Of a stretch of DNA of 64,000 nt, positions 24,761 to 36,642 are shown piece by piece (the stretch's first letter is position 1; every line of letters begins with the position of its first letter). The DNA lies in contig CM057162.1 in assembly GCA_029962745.1 (NCBI GenBank), positions 4,220,481-4,284,480 of the forward strand. The letters are read 5' to 3'. Under the pieces are notes generated by a model, which was given only the letters and a program-made list of their open reading frames with translations, made no database searches and was not told the DNA's origin. This DNA is from Echinometra lucunter. Taxonomy: Eukaryota; Echinodermata; Echinoidea; Camarodonta; Echinometridae. Position numbers and translations under genes: made by a program.

Positions 24761-25590
24761 TTACAAATTTTAAAAAATGGCCTTTATTGCTCTTTTGCAA
24801 TCACACTCTTGGTATTATCTAATAAAGCCAGAATGGTTTAGAAATGATGTTAAAGTTGATTGGCCTTGATCAAGTGGCATAATGATCATTCTTAAGAGGC
24901 CAATATGAGCATCCGATGACCACAATCATCTTTATGACTTCCCTCAGGCCATCTTAAAAAGTCTTTATAACAATTTGGCAACACTGATACCTGCCCCAAA
25001 TCTAAAATCCTTGGAAGCTGGTTAGACGCAAATCGCAAAATTTCGACCAACTCTTGCTCTGCATCCTTTCTTGTCCATTGCGCAAAGCTACATATCATAT
25101 GTTTGGAGCCAGAAAGGCGTTAAGTCTGTATGAAGTCATACGAGTTAATGTCCTTCTAGCTCCGAACAGACGATATCAGTCCTGACTTTATACAATTGTT
25201 ATCCAATTTTCTCTCAGGGAATGGATCAAAATTGGAGCACTTTCTTTTAGCTTTGGATACTTCTCAGCCGCAGTAGATGAACATCCATACTTCATAATGA
25301 GCGCAAATTTCAGCAAGGTAGGCCATATATTACGCTGCATTACTGCACGTTAGGAGCCAATCTGGCAGCGCTTGAAGCTAGCCGCCGTTTTCAGGAGAGT
25401 AAAATCTGGTTCAATTTGGCGGACTAAATTACATGGTGAGGTGTGAAGGCTTTTATATCAAGCGATAACATCGTATCTGCAGAGGAAGGTCATACGAAAG
25501 ATGCCGCACTCCTGTCTCCTTCCACCAATGCATTTGATAGCATGTGTATCCAAAACCAATGGCATTACAGAGGCCAAAACATATACACCT

Positions 25591-26212
25591 GGGCCGGTAT
25601 TCAATTCAATACTTAAGTCAGAAATATGAGTATTTGTCTTAGTTTTTTACTTAGATAAAATACTTAGCAAAATTTGGTATTCAATTCAATATTTTGGCTA
25701 AATATTTTGCTCTAAATCTAATGAGGTGTTGCAAGAAGGTTGCAATCAATTGCAAATAATTGCTAATTTTGAAACAACCATTCTGATTGGCTCAGGGTCT
25801 GCCCTTTTAAGAAGACCTGCATCCAACAATGATTTTGATTGGCCAGTGACAATCAGTTGCAACTTGCAATCGATTGCAACTTTCTTGCAACACCCCGTAA
25901 GACACCTACCTAGGAGACTTAAGCCAATTATTTTGGAGGCCTTGATTGGCAGGCATAGGTTTTTATACACAGTCATCATGAGCTGCGCAGAATAATATCA
26001 TAGCGTATTCAAGCGTATTTGATGCGACATGTTAATTGCGTATTGAAAATATGACGTCACAATGCTTATCAGAAAGAATTTTGGCTTAAAGTTGGCTTAC
26101 AAAAGTAAAATTCAAAGTATTGAATTGAATACGACTTGAGCAAATTTCTTAGCCAAGTAAAATACTTAGTAAAAGTTTTACTTTATCCAAGTATTGAATT
26201 GAATACCCGCCC
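25591..26212. mobile_element. outer MITE with GGTATTCAATTCAATACTT ends
   Basis: The left end GGGCCGGTATTCAATTCAAT and right end ATTGAATTGAATACCCGCCC are inverted repeats. Extra copies of TATTCAATTCAATA lie at about 25679 and 26121. A second inverted element sits in the middle. Confidence 0.68.
25725..25895. mobile_element. inner MITE nested in the 25591-26212 element
   Basis: GGTGTTGCAAGAAGGTTGCA and TGCAACTTTCTTGCAACACC form a clean inverted repeat 171 bp apart end to end. It may be a later insertion or an original part of the outer element. Confidence 0.62.
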
Positions 26213-26255
26213 AGCAGCATAGACAAACGATGGACAAAAGCATAACCTTATACCC

Positions 26256-26335
26256 TTAACCTGTTGCCTACTGGAACTGGTTGGGCCGTGTATTAAACCT
26301 ATAGGAATTAGAGAATTCAGTAGTCAACGAGTTAA
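26256..26335 (+). mobile_element. 80-bp TTAA mini-MITE, copy 1
   Basis: It starts TTAACCTGTTGCCTACTG and ends CAGTAGTCAACGAGTTAA. It is 80 bp, TTAA-flanked, with roughly 15-base imperfect inverted ends. Confidence 0.7.
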
Positions 26336-26351
26336 TAAAGAAAAAATAGTT

Positions 26352-26431
26352 TTAACCCCTTGCCTACAAGAATAAGGTGGCCCCTGTATTAAGCATATGG
26401 GAATTTGAGAATTCAGTAGTCAACGGGTTAA
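26352..26431 (+). mobile_element. 80-bp TTAA mini-MITE, copy 2
   Basis: It starts TTAACCCCTTGCCTACAAG and ends CAGTAGTCAACGGGTTAA. It has the same length and orientation as copy 1, with only 16 bases between the two. Confidence 0.72.
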
Positions 26432-27355
26432 AACAAAGATGTGTATATCACTCGACCACCTCCAAATACAATTCTCATTCTCTTATATTCCAAAGGGATA
26501 TCTTTTTTGTGTCCTACTATCTCATAGATTGAAGGGACCATGAATTACATAATCAAGGCCTCAAACATTTGATTAGGATAATGGAAAAGATCTGCTGGAA
26601 GGGCAATAGTAAATTAAAGTTAGTAGAACACAGCTTTGGACATGTGTTCTGAACATCATGTTGGGGGCCCTTATGCATAGCTTTTATGATAATCCATGTA
26701 GAATAATGAATACAAGGAAAGATGCAACAAAAACAGAAAGAAAATCAGAATTTTGTGCGATACATTGGGAGCTGATCTCAAGGAGTTAAAGGTTTGCCTC
26801 GATGCCCTTTTGAAAGGTTAAGCTAACACCCTTTAAGCCCCTTCCCAACATAGTAGCAAGTTTGTAGTCGATGATGTTCACCTCTGCTAAATTGGCCCAT
26901 AAAAAGCTCATTCAAATCCAATTTGGTCCACTACTCAGGGGTCATCATCTACCTCGCCATCAGGTCACCGAAGAGCAATGTGTCCAAATTCAATTGATTT
27001 TTGCCTTGAAAATGCAGGGGGAAAATGTTCAGTGAAGATAAATCTAACACTCAGCCCCCCCCCCCCCCTCCCAAAATGGGTCCCCTTCTCCTAAAAGAGA
27101 AGATGGAAATGAAAGTTTGAAGTCCTCCAATTCTTTTTCTGTCCACGATGAGAACTGAAATGTCATTGGATTGGATCCCTCATTGGTTATAAGTCCATCA
27201 TCGATATCATCATCCCATCTGCTGGAGCTTGGGTGCCTGATAGGAAATGCTCGGAGTGGAGGATGAACATAACATCGTGACAATCTACACTCTTCCCAGA
27301 CTGTTCCCAAAATTATCTGAAGAGTTTGATTTTAAAAGCAGATAAATTATATCCA

Positions 27356-27424
27356 TTTTTGTAAATATGAGATATTTGTTTTTGTAAATTTGAGATATTT
27401 GTTTTTGTAAATTTGAGATATTTG
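27356..27424 (+). repeat. 23-bp tandem repeat, three units
   Basis: Three units of TTTTTGTAAATTTGAGATAT plus TTG, the first with one substitution. A single unit is present at 24608, so the array probably grew from one unit in this repeat family. Confidence 0.75.
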
Positions 27425-27690
27425 CAATTAACATGATAAAGACTACTTTTGAAAAATCAAATTAAGTCAACTAATCCGAACATGATTTGCATGGGCAGTG
27501 CAATAGGCTTTTGAAATTGCACTTGAGTTGATTTTCTGAAAGTACTTTTACTGTGTTAAATGAAGCTGCTAAAGTATAAATAAAATCCTAAGATACTAAA
27601 TGATACTTTAGATCGTAATTCCAAACTTTTTTCTTGATATAAAATGGGAGGTATCAAAATTGGAAGGTATCTTTCTTGTTTCATACAAAT
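27425..27690 (+). repeat. remainder of the repeat shared with 24600-24760
   Basis: CAATTAACATGATAAAGACT, then ACTTTAGATCGTAATTCCAA and CTTGTTTCATACAAATG follow the 24.6-kb copy. Confidence 0.42.
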
Positions 27691-28320
27691 GTGGTGTGAA
27701 CTGGAAATGTTTTATAATCAAACGCTTCATCCCTTTAATACTGTGTGCAAAAATAAGTAAATCTTTATGCTGTCAAAAAATACTATATTAAAATCAAAGC
27801 TTGGGGAATGCACTTAAATAAGGAAAGGAAAAAGAGTTAAAATTCTAAATTAATCCTACAGGAATATATAGAAATTAATGTATCACCAAAAAGATTAGTT
27901 TTCTCTTCTTGTAAGTCCCCACTGCCATCTTTAGAGACAATTTTATAATTAAAATAATCTTAACCTCATCAAGATTCAAATTCATTTCTCGCTAAAGCAC
28001 TCCATTTATTCCATCTTTGGGGATAATTTTAGGACAATGTAGAGAAAAGAAAATAAATGTAACGTAATGATTCAAATTTAGTTCTCTTTCTGTACTGAAC
28101 TTCTGCCATCTTTAGGGAGCATTTAAGAACTGATTAGCCTGGGGCAATGCCAGCATTGACGCCTGGTAACATGATAAATGGAATGTAATGACATTGGCTA
28201 CAGCCGGAGCATGGAGCTTGCTTGGAGTCCGTCTTGATTTAATGTTGATTGGACCTCATCGGTAATGACATATTGTTCGAAGGCAGGACTTAATGCTGCG
28301 CTTTATGAATGCAGAAGTGT

Positions 28321-28385
28321 GGGGGGGGGGGGCGGAGAGATAGGGAGAAAGAGAGAGAGAGAGTGAGAGAGAGAGTAAGAGAACT
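28321..28385 (+). repeat. poly-G run and GA repeat
   Basis: Twelve G, then GA-rich sequence. Another run of 17 G lies at 28487-28503 and about 10 G at 28674. Confidence 0.9.
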
Positions 28386-28729
28386 GAGATCAAGGGCAAA
28401 AAGTATCTTGTTCAATGGAAGACCATGATGTTTCTCTTTATGAAAGCAGAGTTGAGAAAGAGATGATGGCCTAGCCAGGATTTCTTGGGGGGGGGGGGGG
28501 GGGTGGTGAGCATGTGAAGCAAATTACATATTGAGCATGCTAAGTACGCTCGCTATGGGGGAGCGTGCAGGAAGGGGGATGCTTGGAAGCTTTGACGTTT
28601 CTTTGTCATTGCTCATTGTCTGCTTCTCTTTCAATATTCTCTCACTTTCTTTTTCTTTTTAAAACTTTTTTTTTGGGGGGGGGGCTGCCCCATCGCCTCC
28701 TGGCTATGTGGCTGGGTGGGAGAGAGAAA

Positions 28730-29220
28730 TGCATAGAAAGAGATAGGAAGAGATAGAAAAAGAGAGAAAGAGAGAGAAGAGAGGGAGAGAGAAGACTGAC
28801 ACAAGGTGAGGAGTAAGAGAGAGAGAGAGAGACTGAGGGAGTTAGGGAGAGAGGGGGAGAGCAAAAGACGATTATTTATATAAGGAGTATTGTAGATAAA
28901 AAATGTAGGCCTACATGTAAGAGATCTGATAATATACATGAACAAAGAAAGTGCTAGAGAGAACAAGATGAGTAGGGGGAGGGGTCGAGGGAAAAAAATC
29001 AAGATAGACAAAGAGAGAGGGGGGTAAGGGCAGGAAGAGCAAGGAATTGACAAGAGCAGAGGAAAGAGCAAAAACTAAAGAGAAGGATTATGTGAGAAAC
29101 TGAAAGAATATGAGAAAGATTAAAAAATGACAGAAATAGAAATAGAAGAAATCAATCAATTAAGAGAAAGATGGAAGTAGACAGAGAAAGAGAGAGAAAA
29201 TGGGAGAGAAGAAGCACGAT
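28730..29220 (+). repeat. purine-rich tract
   Basis: Mostly AGAGAG/GAAAGA sequence; no gene seen. Confidence 0.85.
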
Positions 29221-29565
29221 AATGAAATAATGAAATAATGATTTCTGTCAAGGTCCTGTATGCACACTATTTTCCATCATGAATACCACTGATTCTCACA
29301 GTTCGTATCATATTCAAATTCAAGGAATTAATTGCTCTTTTCTTGGAGCATAAATTGCTCTATTTTTGAAGTCTAGGGACTGATTTATTTTGTCTCATTT
29401 CAAGTTCTTTTCTCACATATTTTGACTCAAGTCATGAACATTCCTGACTTGATCTTGGCTTCGCATATCAAATTCAAGCATTTCAGCTACAATTAGGCCT
29501 TCTGCCCTAGACATATTTATCAAACAGAGACATTTTCCTCTTTTAGGGGTAGGAGCGGTTGTTTT

Positions 29566-29717
29566 CAGGGCCCCCGTTTCATAAATCTTGTTATCAGTAA
29601 CAACTGCAACATTTCTATGACATATTTGCTCTCAGCCAATCAGATGCAAGGATTTCAGTAGCTTATAACATTTATTGCAACTTGTTACTGATAAGAGTTT
29701 TATGAAACAGGGCCCTG
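29566..29717 (+). mobile_element. palindromic GGGCCC MITE, copy 1
   Basis: About 150 bp with inverted ends CAGGGCCCCCGTTTCATAAA and TTTATGAAACAGGGCCCTG, and a core reading GCTCTCAGCCAATCAGATGC. No coding capacity. Confidence 0.72.
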
Positions 29718-30137
29718 GTTTTCTATTTGTGTCATTCTTAATATGTTTTCACTGATCAGTGAACTATTAAAAAAAACACTCTCAGACTTTGTGAAGCAGA
29801 ACTAGATTAAATTTCATTCTTATCTATAAACAATTTCCACTACTCTCTTTCCGACACTGACATAAATTCATAACATCTTCTGGTAGAAAAGTACAATATG
29901 CAAAGTAGACCATTATACACCTCTTTTTTTTCACTGATATGAATACATAACACTAGAAAACAGAAAAGTACAAAGGGTCCATTCTACTCTTTTGTTATTA
30001 TTTCATTACCCCATTTTGTAGGAGTAGAGAAATGAACATGCTATGATGATTCCCGTACTATGTAGGTCACAAACCTATAATTTGATTGTTTTTCCTGCAT
30101 TCTCAACCTGCTTTAACATCAAAAACTACACGTGAGA

Positions 30138-30291
30138 ACAGGGCCTCGTTTCATAAAACTTGTTGTCAGTAACAACTGCCACGATTCCATGACAAATTTG
30201 CTCTCAGCCAATCAGATACAAGGATTTCAGTAGCTTATAACAGTTATTGCAACTTGTCATTGATGACAAGTTTTATGAAATAGAGCCCAGG
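30138..30291 (+). mobile_element. palindromic GGGCCC MITE, copy 2
   Basis: Same family and orientation as the copy about 570 bp to the left. It runs from CAGGGCCTCGTTTCATAAAA to TTTTATGAAATAGAGCCCAG, with the same core. Confidence 0.72.
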
Positions 30292-30559
30292 AGCAGTGTG
30301 AACCTTCTTTTTCATCCTTTTCCTCAAACTTCAAACAGAAGACATATGGTGTCGTGGGTTCCCTTATTATTTCAATGTGTGTGATGACATGGGACACTAA
30401 ATACAGAACTCTTTCTACGCCACCGCCCGTCGGTGTTTACGTGTTCAGAGGCTGGGTGTTATTCCCTTGTGATGACATACCATGTAGGGTTCGGTTACAC
30501 TGGTAGGTTTCGAGTGTTAACACTGATCGTCAACATGTGTTCAATGAATGTTAACTTAA

Positions 30560-30800
30560 GAGAGAGAAAAGGAGACAGAGAAAGACAGAGTGAGAGAAGC
30601 AGAGAGAAAAGAGCTGTAACCAACCCTACAAGAAAGGGCAAAAGAAAGAAAAGAATAAGGGAGACAGGGGAAAAAGGAGAGAGGACAAGAAAAAAAGAGA
30701 GAAGATCTAACAAAAGAAAGCAGGATGGAAAATTAGGCAGAAGATAGGAATAGGAGAAGGAGAAAGAGAAAAAGAAAACAAGAAGAGAGTCTGACAAAGA
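30560..30800 (+). repeat. purine-rich tract
   Basis: AGAGAAAG-type sequence giving lysine/arginine/glutamate frames on plus and serine/leucine/phenylalanine frames on minus. Confidence 0.85.
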
Positions 30801-31888
30801 GACTGTTTTCCTACACCTGTTTGAATCTTCAACCCTTCAATGTCCTACTTGCACATCATACCAAAGTATAAAAATGATATTTAATATTTTATGGGGAAAA
30901 ATTTTCTAGCTTTACTACAATACTATATGCTTTTTCAATCATATAAAAGGTATGACCCAGTACAAGGTGATTATGGATAGCAGGTCTACTCCTGTGCTAA
31001 GTGTTAATTGCCAGGATCACAATTTGCCCTGAAATCCTGATCATTCATCTGGGTTTCATTCATAATTTCCCACTGTTGCATGCGCTAAAATTTCAAGTAA
31101 AACTGAACTTGTACATTCCTGGACGGATACAGGAAACGAACAGCGTAATCTACACACTGAATGATTACATGCCAGAAGTATCATTCCCGGCAACGACATA
31201 CATCTCCAAATTAACTGGGCTCGCATTCCCGGACGCTTTCCTCGAGCGCTTCCACGTTATCTCATGAACTGCCGGGATGTGTTACGGCTCCAAACGTGGG
31301 ATGCTTTACAAGCTCGGATCATGATAGGCAAAACTTGTCGTCAAAGTGGGATCACATGATTGCTACCTGATCGGCAAACAGCAAACGGAATAGCTTTGCT
31401 GGTTGCGTTACATCCCCTGCAGTCTGCAGACCCTAAAAATGTCAGTTTATTAGTATGCCCTAAGTTTAAATCACAGGAATGTGAACTAGTTTACAAACTG
31501 GGATGCAAACTTGTAATTTCTTCCACCAAACGGTGAGATCCTTCAAGTGTTTTTTACAACTCCACCTGCACTGCCTTTTTATTTTTCTAATTCAGCCCCA
31601 TTCTGCATGTACCATGGGTGTAAGGTTTCACCCACCATAATACATTCCCTGACAATTAACATGTACTGTCAACACCTAGTGGCCACTACAGATAACGATC
31701 TTGTTTACTTGAGAAACAGTATACAAGCAAACAACTGGCTATCTGGCTCATGTATCACACAGTTGTTTTGGTTGCAATTAGTAATATAAATCATTCTTTT
31801 TTGAAAAGTCGTTATTATTCAACTTTCCTTAATGATAGAGAAAATTCTTATTATCAAGTGAACAACTTAAGATCACCTACAATTCTAT

Positions 31889-31967
31889 TTAAGCTGTTGA
31901 CTACTGCATTCTCAAATTCCCATGAGTTTAGTACAGGGTTACCCGGTTCCTGTAGCCACTGGGTTAA
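31889..31967 (-). mobile_element. TTAA mini-MITE, copy 3
   Basis: An inverted copy of 79 bp, from TTAAGCTGTTGACTACTGC to GTAGCCACTGGGTTAA. Confidence 0.65.
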
Positions 31968-32250
31968 GCATGCAATATCAACTCCAGTTTTTGGACAGAC
32001 CAGTATAACACTGTAACTCCCAAAATCAAATTGGAAGATAGTACGGTACTTCAGAAAATGGGACTCAGATAGCCAAAGGCAACAGCTGAAAGTTAGCTCA
32101 AGCAAAACTTCCACATGAACTATCACTGGTCTCTTCCTCAAATCACCTGTATGCCTTTGGGAATGAGGTTACAGGGCACACAGTTTCTGGATGCTTCTGA
32201 ATGGGAGAGATTCTCCTGAATGTACTGCATTAATGGGCAGGTTTTGGTTA

Positions 32251-32668
32251 TTAACCCATAGAGGTACAGTGTCACCTTTCGGAGACGCTTTTGCAGTATC
32301 TGTTGGTCCAGAATGTTGGGCAGTACATATCATACATGGGCAGAAAGAGAAAAATGCACTGACAAATTTGAGCCCATTCCCATCGCTGTATGGTGTGGCG
32401 TTCTCGAATTAGAGCAGTTTAAGTGTAACTAATCATTAAACTCTTTGAATTGGCAATGCAGTGAATAACATATAATCACTATTTCTGTGTTCAAAACGGC
32501 AATTTCTGATTCAATTTGACAATTATATTTCATTTTGGTTTATGTTATATCCATATTTATTTTTTTCGAGCTATGTAAACGTGGAATAAAATAATTTGTA
32601 TTGCCAATTTGAGGATTGAAGATGATTAATTTAGACCTCAAGAAAGCATTTGTAGTGCTATGGGTTAA
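32251..32668 (-). mobile_element. piggyBac-like MITE, copy E, diverged (TTAA-flanked)
   Basis: The element starts TTAACCCATAGAGG and ends GTGCTATGGGTTAA, 418 bp. Internal pieces (TTGAATTGGCAATGCAG, TTGCCAATTTGAGGATTGAA) match copy B in the same orientation, but the terminal repeat has CATAG in place of CATTCGTGACAG. It is an older or sister subfamily. Confidence 0.65.
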
Positions 32669-33359
32669 CCGCATCTGGCCTACATCACGTTGGTTCTATG
32701 TGCCGCTGCAGGGTATCTGTTAAAACCAACCCACATGCATATTGCCAATTACGTACATGGAAAAATGGCGTTGTGTCCTGTGGGACGTAAGACCACAGAG
32801 AGTGGGACCACAGCACACAGGTCCAAATAGAAATAGAACAAAAAGTAACTTGTACAAATAGATCCAGAATTAATGAAGACACAGTACAGGGAGAATGTAG
32901 CACTAGATGGAGTGTTCGCTGGACTGATCATTGATCAGTGGGATGTTGCACCAATGGAATAAAAGGCCAATACAGATAGGTGTTTCATCTTTATGTCGTT
33001 GTACGAAAGAACGCATCCAGAATGCAAAATACAATGCAAAAATTAAAATGTCTATTTTGACATATTGGAACAGAATTTTAGCAAAGATCATCCCACAAGA
33101 AGATCATATATCAATTACAATGTCTACATGCTACCCTTGAAATTATCAATCATTGTTTGAAAAACGTGATTTTGAATAATTTTCCATTTTGCGTTCCAGA
33201 CGCGTTTTTTGCACAAAGACATAAAGCTAAGATGCCTTAGGCAACACAGGACCAATATATCTAGGATCCTTATACCACAAAGGAGTAACAGCTCTACATT
33301 TCTTATGCAACATAAGATCAACAGGACGTAAGACCAAGGAGCTCCTGGACCATACTTAC

Positions 33360-33496
33360 ATGAAGGTCTGGTGTAGGGTACCCTTCAGCTCTGCAGTTGA
33401 GAGTAGCAGGGCTGTTCTTCCTGACGGACTGACTGGACGGATGCTCGGTGATTCTCGGTGGTGATTCCTCATTGCGCCTTGCATCAGCCCCAACAG
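33360..33496 (-). CDS. robo: Roundabout receptor, exon 2: mature N-terminus and first half of Ig domain 1
   Basis: The exon has 137 bases: two bases finishing codon 21, then 45 codons (residues 22-66). The acceptor is a pyrimidine tract ending in TATAG just above 33496; the donor at 33359 reads GTAAGT in phase 0. The protein runs [12 protein letters not shown] and then [10 protein letters not shown], the Robo Ig1 entry motif (PPRIVEHPSD in vertebrates as I recall the family). [11 protein letters not shown] follows with the B-strand cysteine at residue 55, then YPTPDLH, matching the Robo stretch just before the Ig tryptophan. Robo Ig1 is the domain that binds the Slit second leucine-rich repeat region at the growth-cone surface. 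The spacer between signal peptide and Ig1 is short, about 10 residues. Other Ig receptors such as Dscam or neogenin are possible, but the PPRI-EHPS and LNCRAEG-PTP combination favours Robo. Confidence 0.88.
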
Positions 33497-33560
33497 CTAT
33501 AAGAGAGAATACAAAAAGAAAATGGCATGCTGTAAGTATAATGAAACAAAGACTCACATG

Positions 33561-36080
33561 AATATGTTTTAGTATTGACCTGCATAATTAGTGAAAGGGC
33601 TTCCTTTTGTCAGTTATTAACTGTTTTATTTCCTAGAGACAGTTAATTTTCAGATGCACTTCCAGTGAGTGTCACCACAAATGATTTCAGTTTGCGATGA
33701 TGGTGAGCAAATCATGAGCTATGCTTTAAAGCAGATCATGTCCATACAGATTGCACTTGTTGGAAGTGAACAAGAACATGAGAGAAGCAGGAAGACAAAC
33801 ATACTGTTTGATATCAGACTACTCAAAGGACCATTAGTGAACAATTAAACGGAATTAAAATGGATAAAGAAATCACACATTTAAAAGAGAACCCAAATTC
33901 AAAAATTGCAATGGAGGAGCATGTATTGGAAATTCACTACAATTCATCTCCTTGTAAAAAGAAATCATAAGAACAAAAATAATCCTTGGGCCGTCAAAAC
34001 AGGTAGAATCATCATCGAGATTCTACCGGTGAACGTACTTTCACCGCAACGATGCCAATTGAAGACGCATGAAAAGTAATGATGCGTCCATAATCCCATA
34101 AATAATCATCTGCAATGATCATGTACATATATAGCACTGGTAATGATTGCATGTCGAAGTGAGAGAAATGGGTCTAGAATCAAATGACGATAAGGATTGC
34201 AACCTTCAGGTTTCTCTGCCTGCTAGCAGTGTTTAAAGAGAACATTTAGATCTTTCTGATAAAAGTCCATCTTGTACTGAATTTAAAAAAATAAACATGT
34301 TCTCATGCAAGTTATATCTACTAAGGTTACTTAGCAAATAGCTTATTATTTTAATTAATGTCTTTGAGTCAATTCCCTTGAAAAATACATGTTCATGTAA
34401 AGTAAAGTCAAAGAGCATATCACTTAACATTCCAAATTCTTTGAGTTATCATTAACACAAGTAAATTTAAAAGAATAAAACATAAAACAAAATATTAAAA
34501 AAAAAACAATCAGTTTCTAAGTACTGCCTGTTTTCTCTTTAAAATGTACTTTTTCTGACGTACCGCTAGACTCTCGCAAGCATACATCAAAACAAACCTG
34601 TGACGCAGTGATACAAAGAGGTGCTCAAATTGGCAAAGCATTAAACGTTTTGCCACACCACCATGGCTAGCACTGGATTAAAGCCATCGTTTAAGGTTCA
34701 TGCGTCTAAATCAATTAAAGGCCATGAATTCAAAGGCTGTTCTAGATAGCGTGCTGGGGACACAATTCACTTCTTGATCATTTGGGGACAAAAATGGAAG
34801 TCTTGTTAGTGATTTTGAGAACTCTTTGTATCAAAGCAAATTCACGAGTGTAAAATAGCTGTTTCATATGAAATTCTGCACATTTTTCTTTCATGTAGGA
34901 CAGATTCTTTTGCCATATAAAGCTTGTTCTTGAAAATAGCCTGATCAAAATAAGAATTGAATTACATATGGTATGCAGACTTCTTTAAAAGACTGGAAAT
35001 GTATCAGCATAAAAATTTACCAAAATGTGAACAAATTGCCTAATATTCCGTTGAACAAGCCACTCTTGTCAAAACTTATAAAGGTGTAGTTTTATCAGAT
35101 ATGTGTTTGATCACAGACAAAGAACATGGAAGAAAGGGTTGACTTTATTCTGTAAAACACTAGATAGTGGGAAAATCTTTGAAAAGATCTATTCTTCATA
35201 TTCAGGTCTACAAATGCAGAAATATTATCAACAGCTTGGACCAAATGATGTGTGACATTATAGTTCAGTAAATGTTATTTTGTTTTGACAAATTAAACAC
35301 CCCTGGGATATATTGACTTTTGAAAGCCAAAGAGGCATTAACTTTAGGTAAAGTGATAAGAGATAATGGCCTTCTGGCTCTCAATTGAGTAAACTAAACC
35401 AGATCATTTACAGTTTTAAACAGCACCTTTCCTATACATGTATTACAAACTGAGAACAAAAAACATGAAGACCAAAAGTTGATGAATTTCAGGCAAGTAA
35501 ACAAAATATTGTTGTAAATATGCTTTCACGAGTAATGATAAATTGTACTTGCTTGTCAAAAAAATAATGCGGTATTCCAGGCGATAATGTATCACTCGCA
35601 ACTTTATGAATTAAAGAGCAATTCTTGAAAAGTTCTTGGCTTCCTCTGACCTCTTTTCCGTCTTCAAATCATACACAAAGGACATATATTAACCCTTTGA
35701 TAAGCTTTTGTAAAACTGCTGTGAAAGTTATGCTTAAAGCTGAAATCATGAGATCCGTAAGGCCATTAATGCATACAATCTGGCATAAAGTTAAGGCTCT
35801 TCTAGCACTCAGCTAATGATATGTCACTTCAGTCTAGTCCAGCTGGGACGATTGATGAGGCGGTGTACCTTTAAGAAGAGAACCCATCCACGAAACCATC
35901 TGGTGCTGGAAGACGAACATGCACTGGATTGTTCCGGACAAAATGTTCGACAAATTAGAATAAACAGGGCTCATCAGATGGACGACCAGTGATACCAGAT
36001 GTGTGTGAAGGTTCTGAAGGTGTTATCACTTATAGGTTTTAATCTGCCTTTGCTTCAAGAATAAATTCATTCCTGATCTG
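33561..36080. other. no gene seen (intron 1, proximal part)
   Basis: AT-rich unique sequence with no microsatellite or MITE of note; the longest repeat-free stretch of intron 1, next to exon 2. Confidence 0.5.
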
Positions 36081-36161
36081 TTAACACATTGAACACTGAA
36101 TTCTCAAATTCTGATAGGTTTCATAAAGGGGCAGGCCAGTTCTGGTAGCCAGTGGGTTGAA
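36081..36161 (-). mobile_element. TTAA mini-MITE, copy 4
   Basis: An inverted copy from TTAACACATTGAACACTG to GTAGCCAGTGGGTTGAA. The right TTAA has decayed to TTGAA. Confidence 0.6.
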
Positions 36162-36642
36162 ATCATTGTGAACTTTAAACATATCTTTGCCTCAAGAACC
36201 AAATAAATCTTTTTCAAATGAAGGAATTTCACTATACAGTGATATGTTAATACTCAACATATTTAGGTAGATTAAGTGAAAGAATGTAGAGCAAGAAGAT
36301 GCGCTCGGATCAAAAATGATGCAGAAAGCAACATGCATTTTTAGATCTTTATGCGTCTTTTTAAACTATTCTGCGATGCTAACATACCTTATTCTATGTT
36401 CTGACAATATCAATTATTCTACTGGAGGAGATCGCGAAGAACAATGACGCTATGTAAAGTTCATAACTTAACAAGTTTGTTGATCTTAAAGGATGATTTC
36501 CTCTATCACAGGGTTTACTGACTGAAATGTACCCTCATGTTTATTGTTTGCTTATGGATTCTCAATGTTATATTCGTTTAGCTGGAGATGACAATTTTGT
36601 CTTATGATGTCTTTATTTGAAGCAGTGCTCTATTTCAAGACA

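Larger units (their letters stand above)
22389..33359 (-). other. robo intron 2 (10.97 kb including 500 N)
   Basis: This phase-0 intron splits Ig domain 1 just before its tryptophan. It contains the assembly gap, a TATC array, a nested MITE at 25.6-26.2 kb, twin 80-bp TTAA MITEs at 26.3 kb, purine-rich tracts at 28.3-30.8 kb, two GGGCCC MITEs and one full-length TTAA MITE. No exon of another gene was recognised. Confidence 0.78.

Noticed and set aside
34010..34070. Short hairpins (TAGAATC...GATTCTA; GGTGAA...TTCACC)
   Set aside because: Arms of 6-8 bases are expected by chance.
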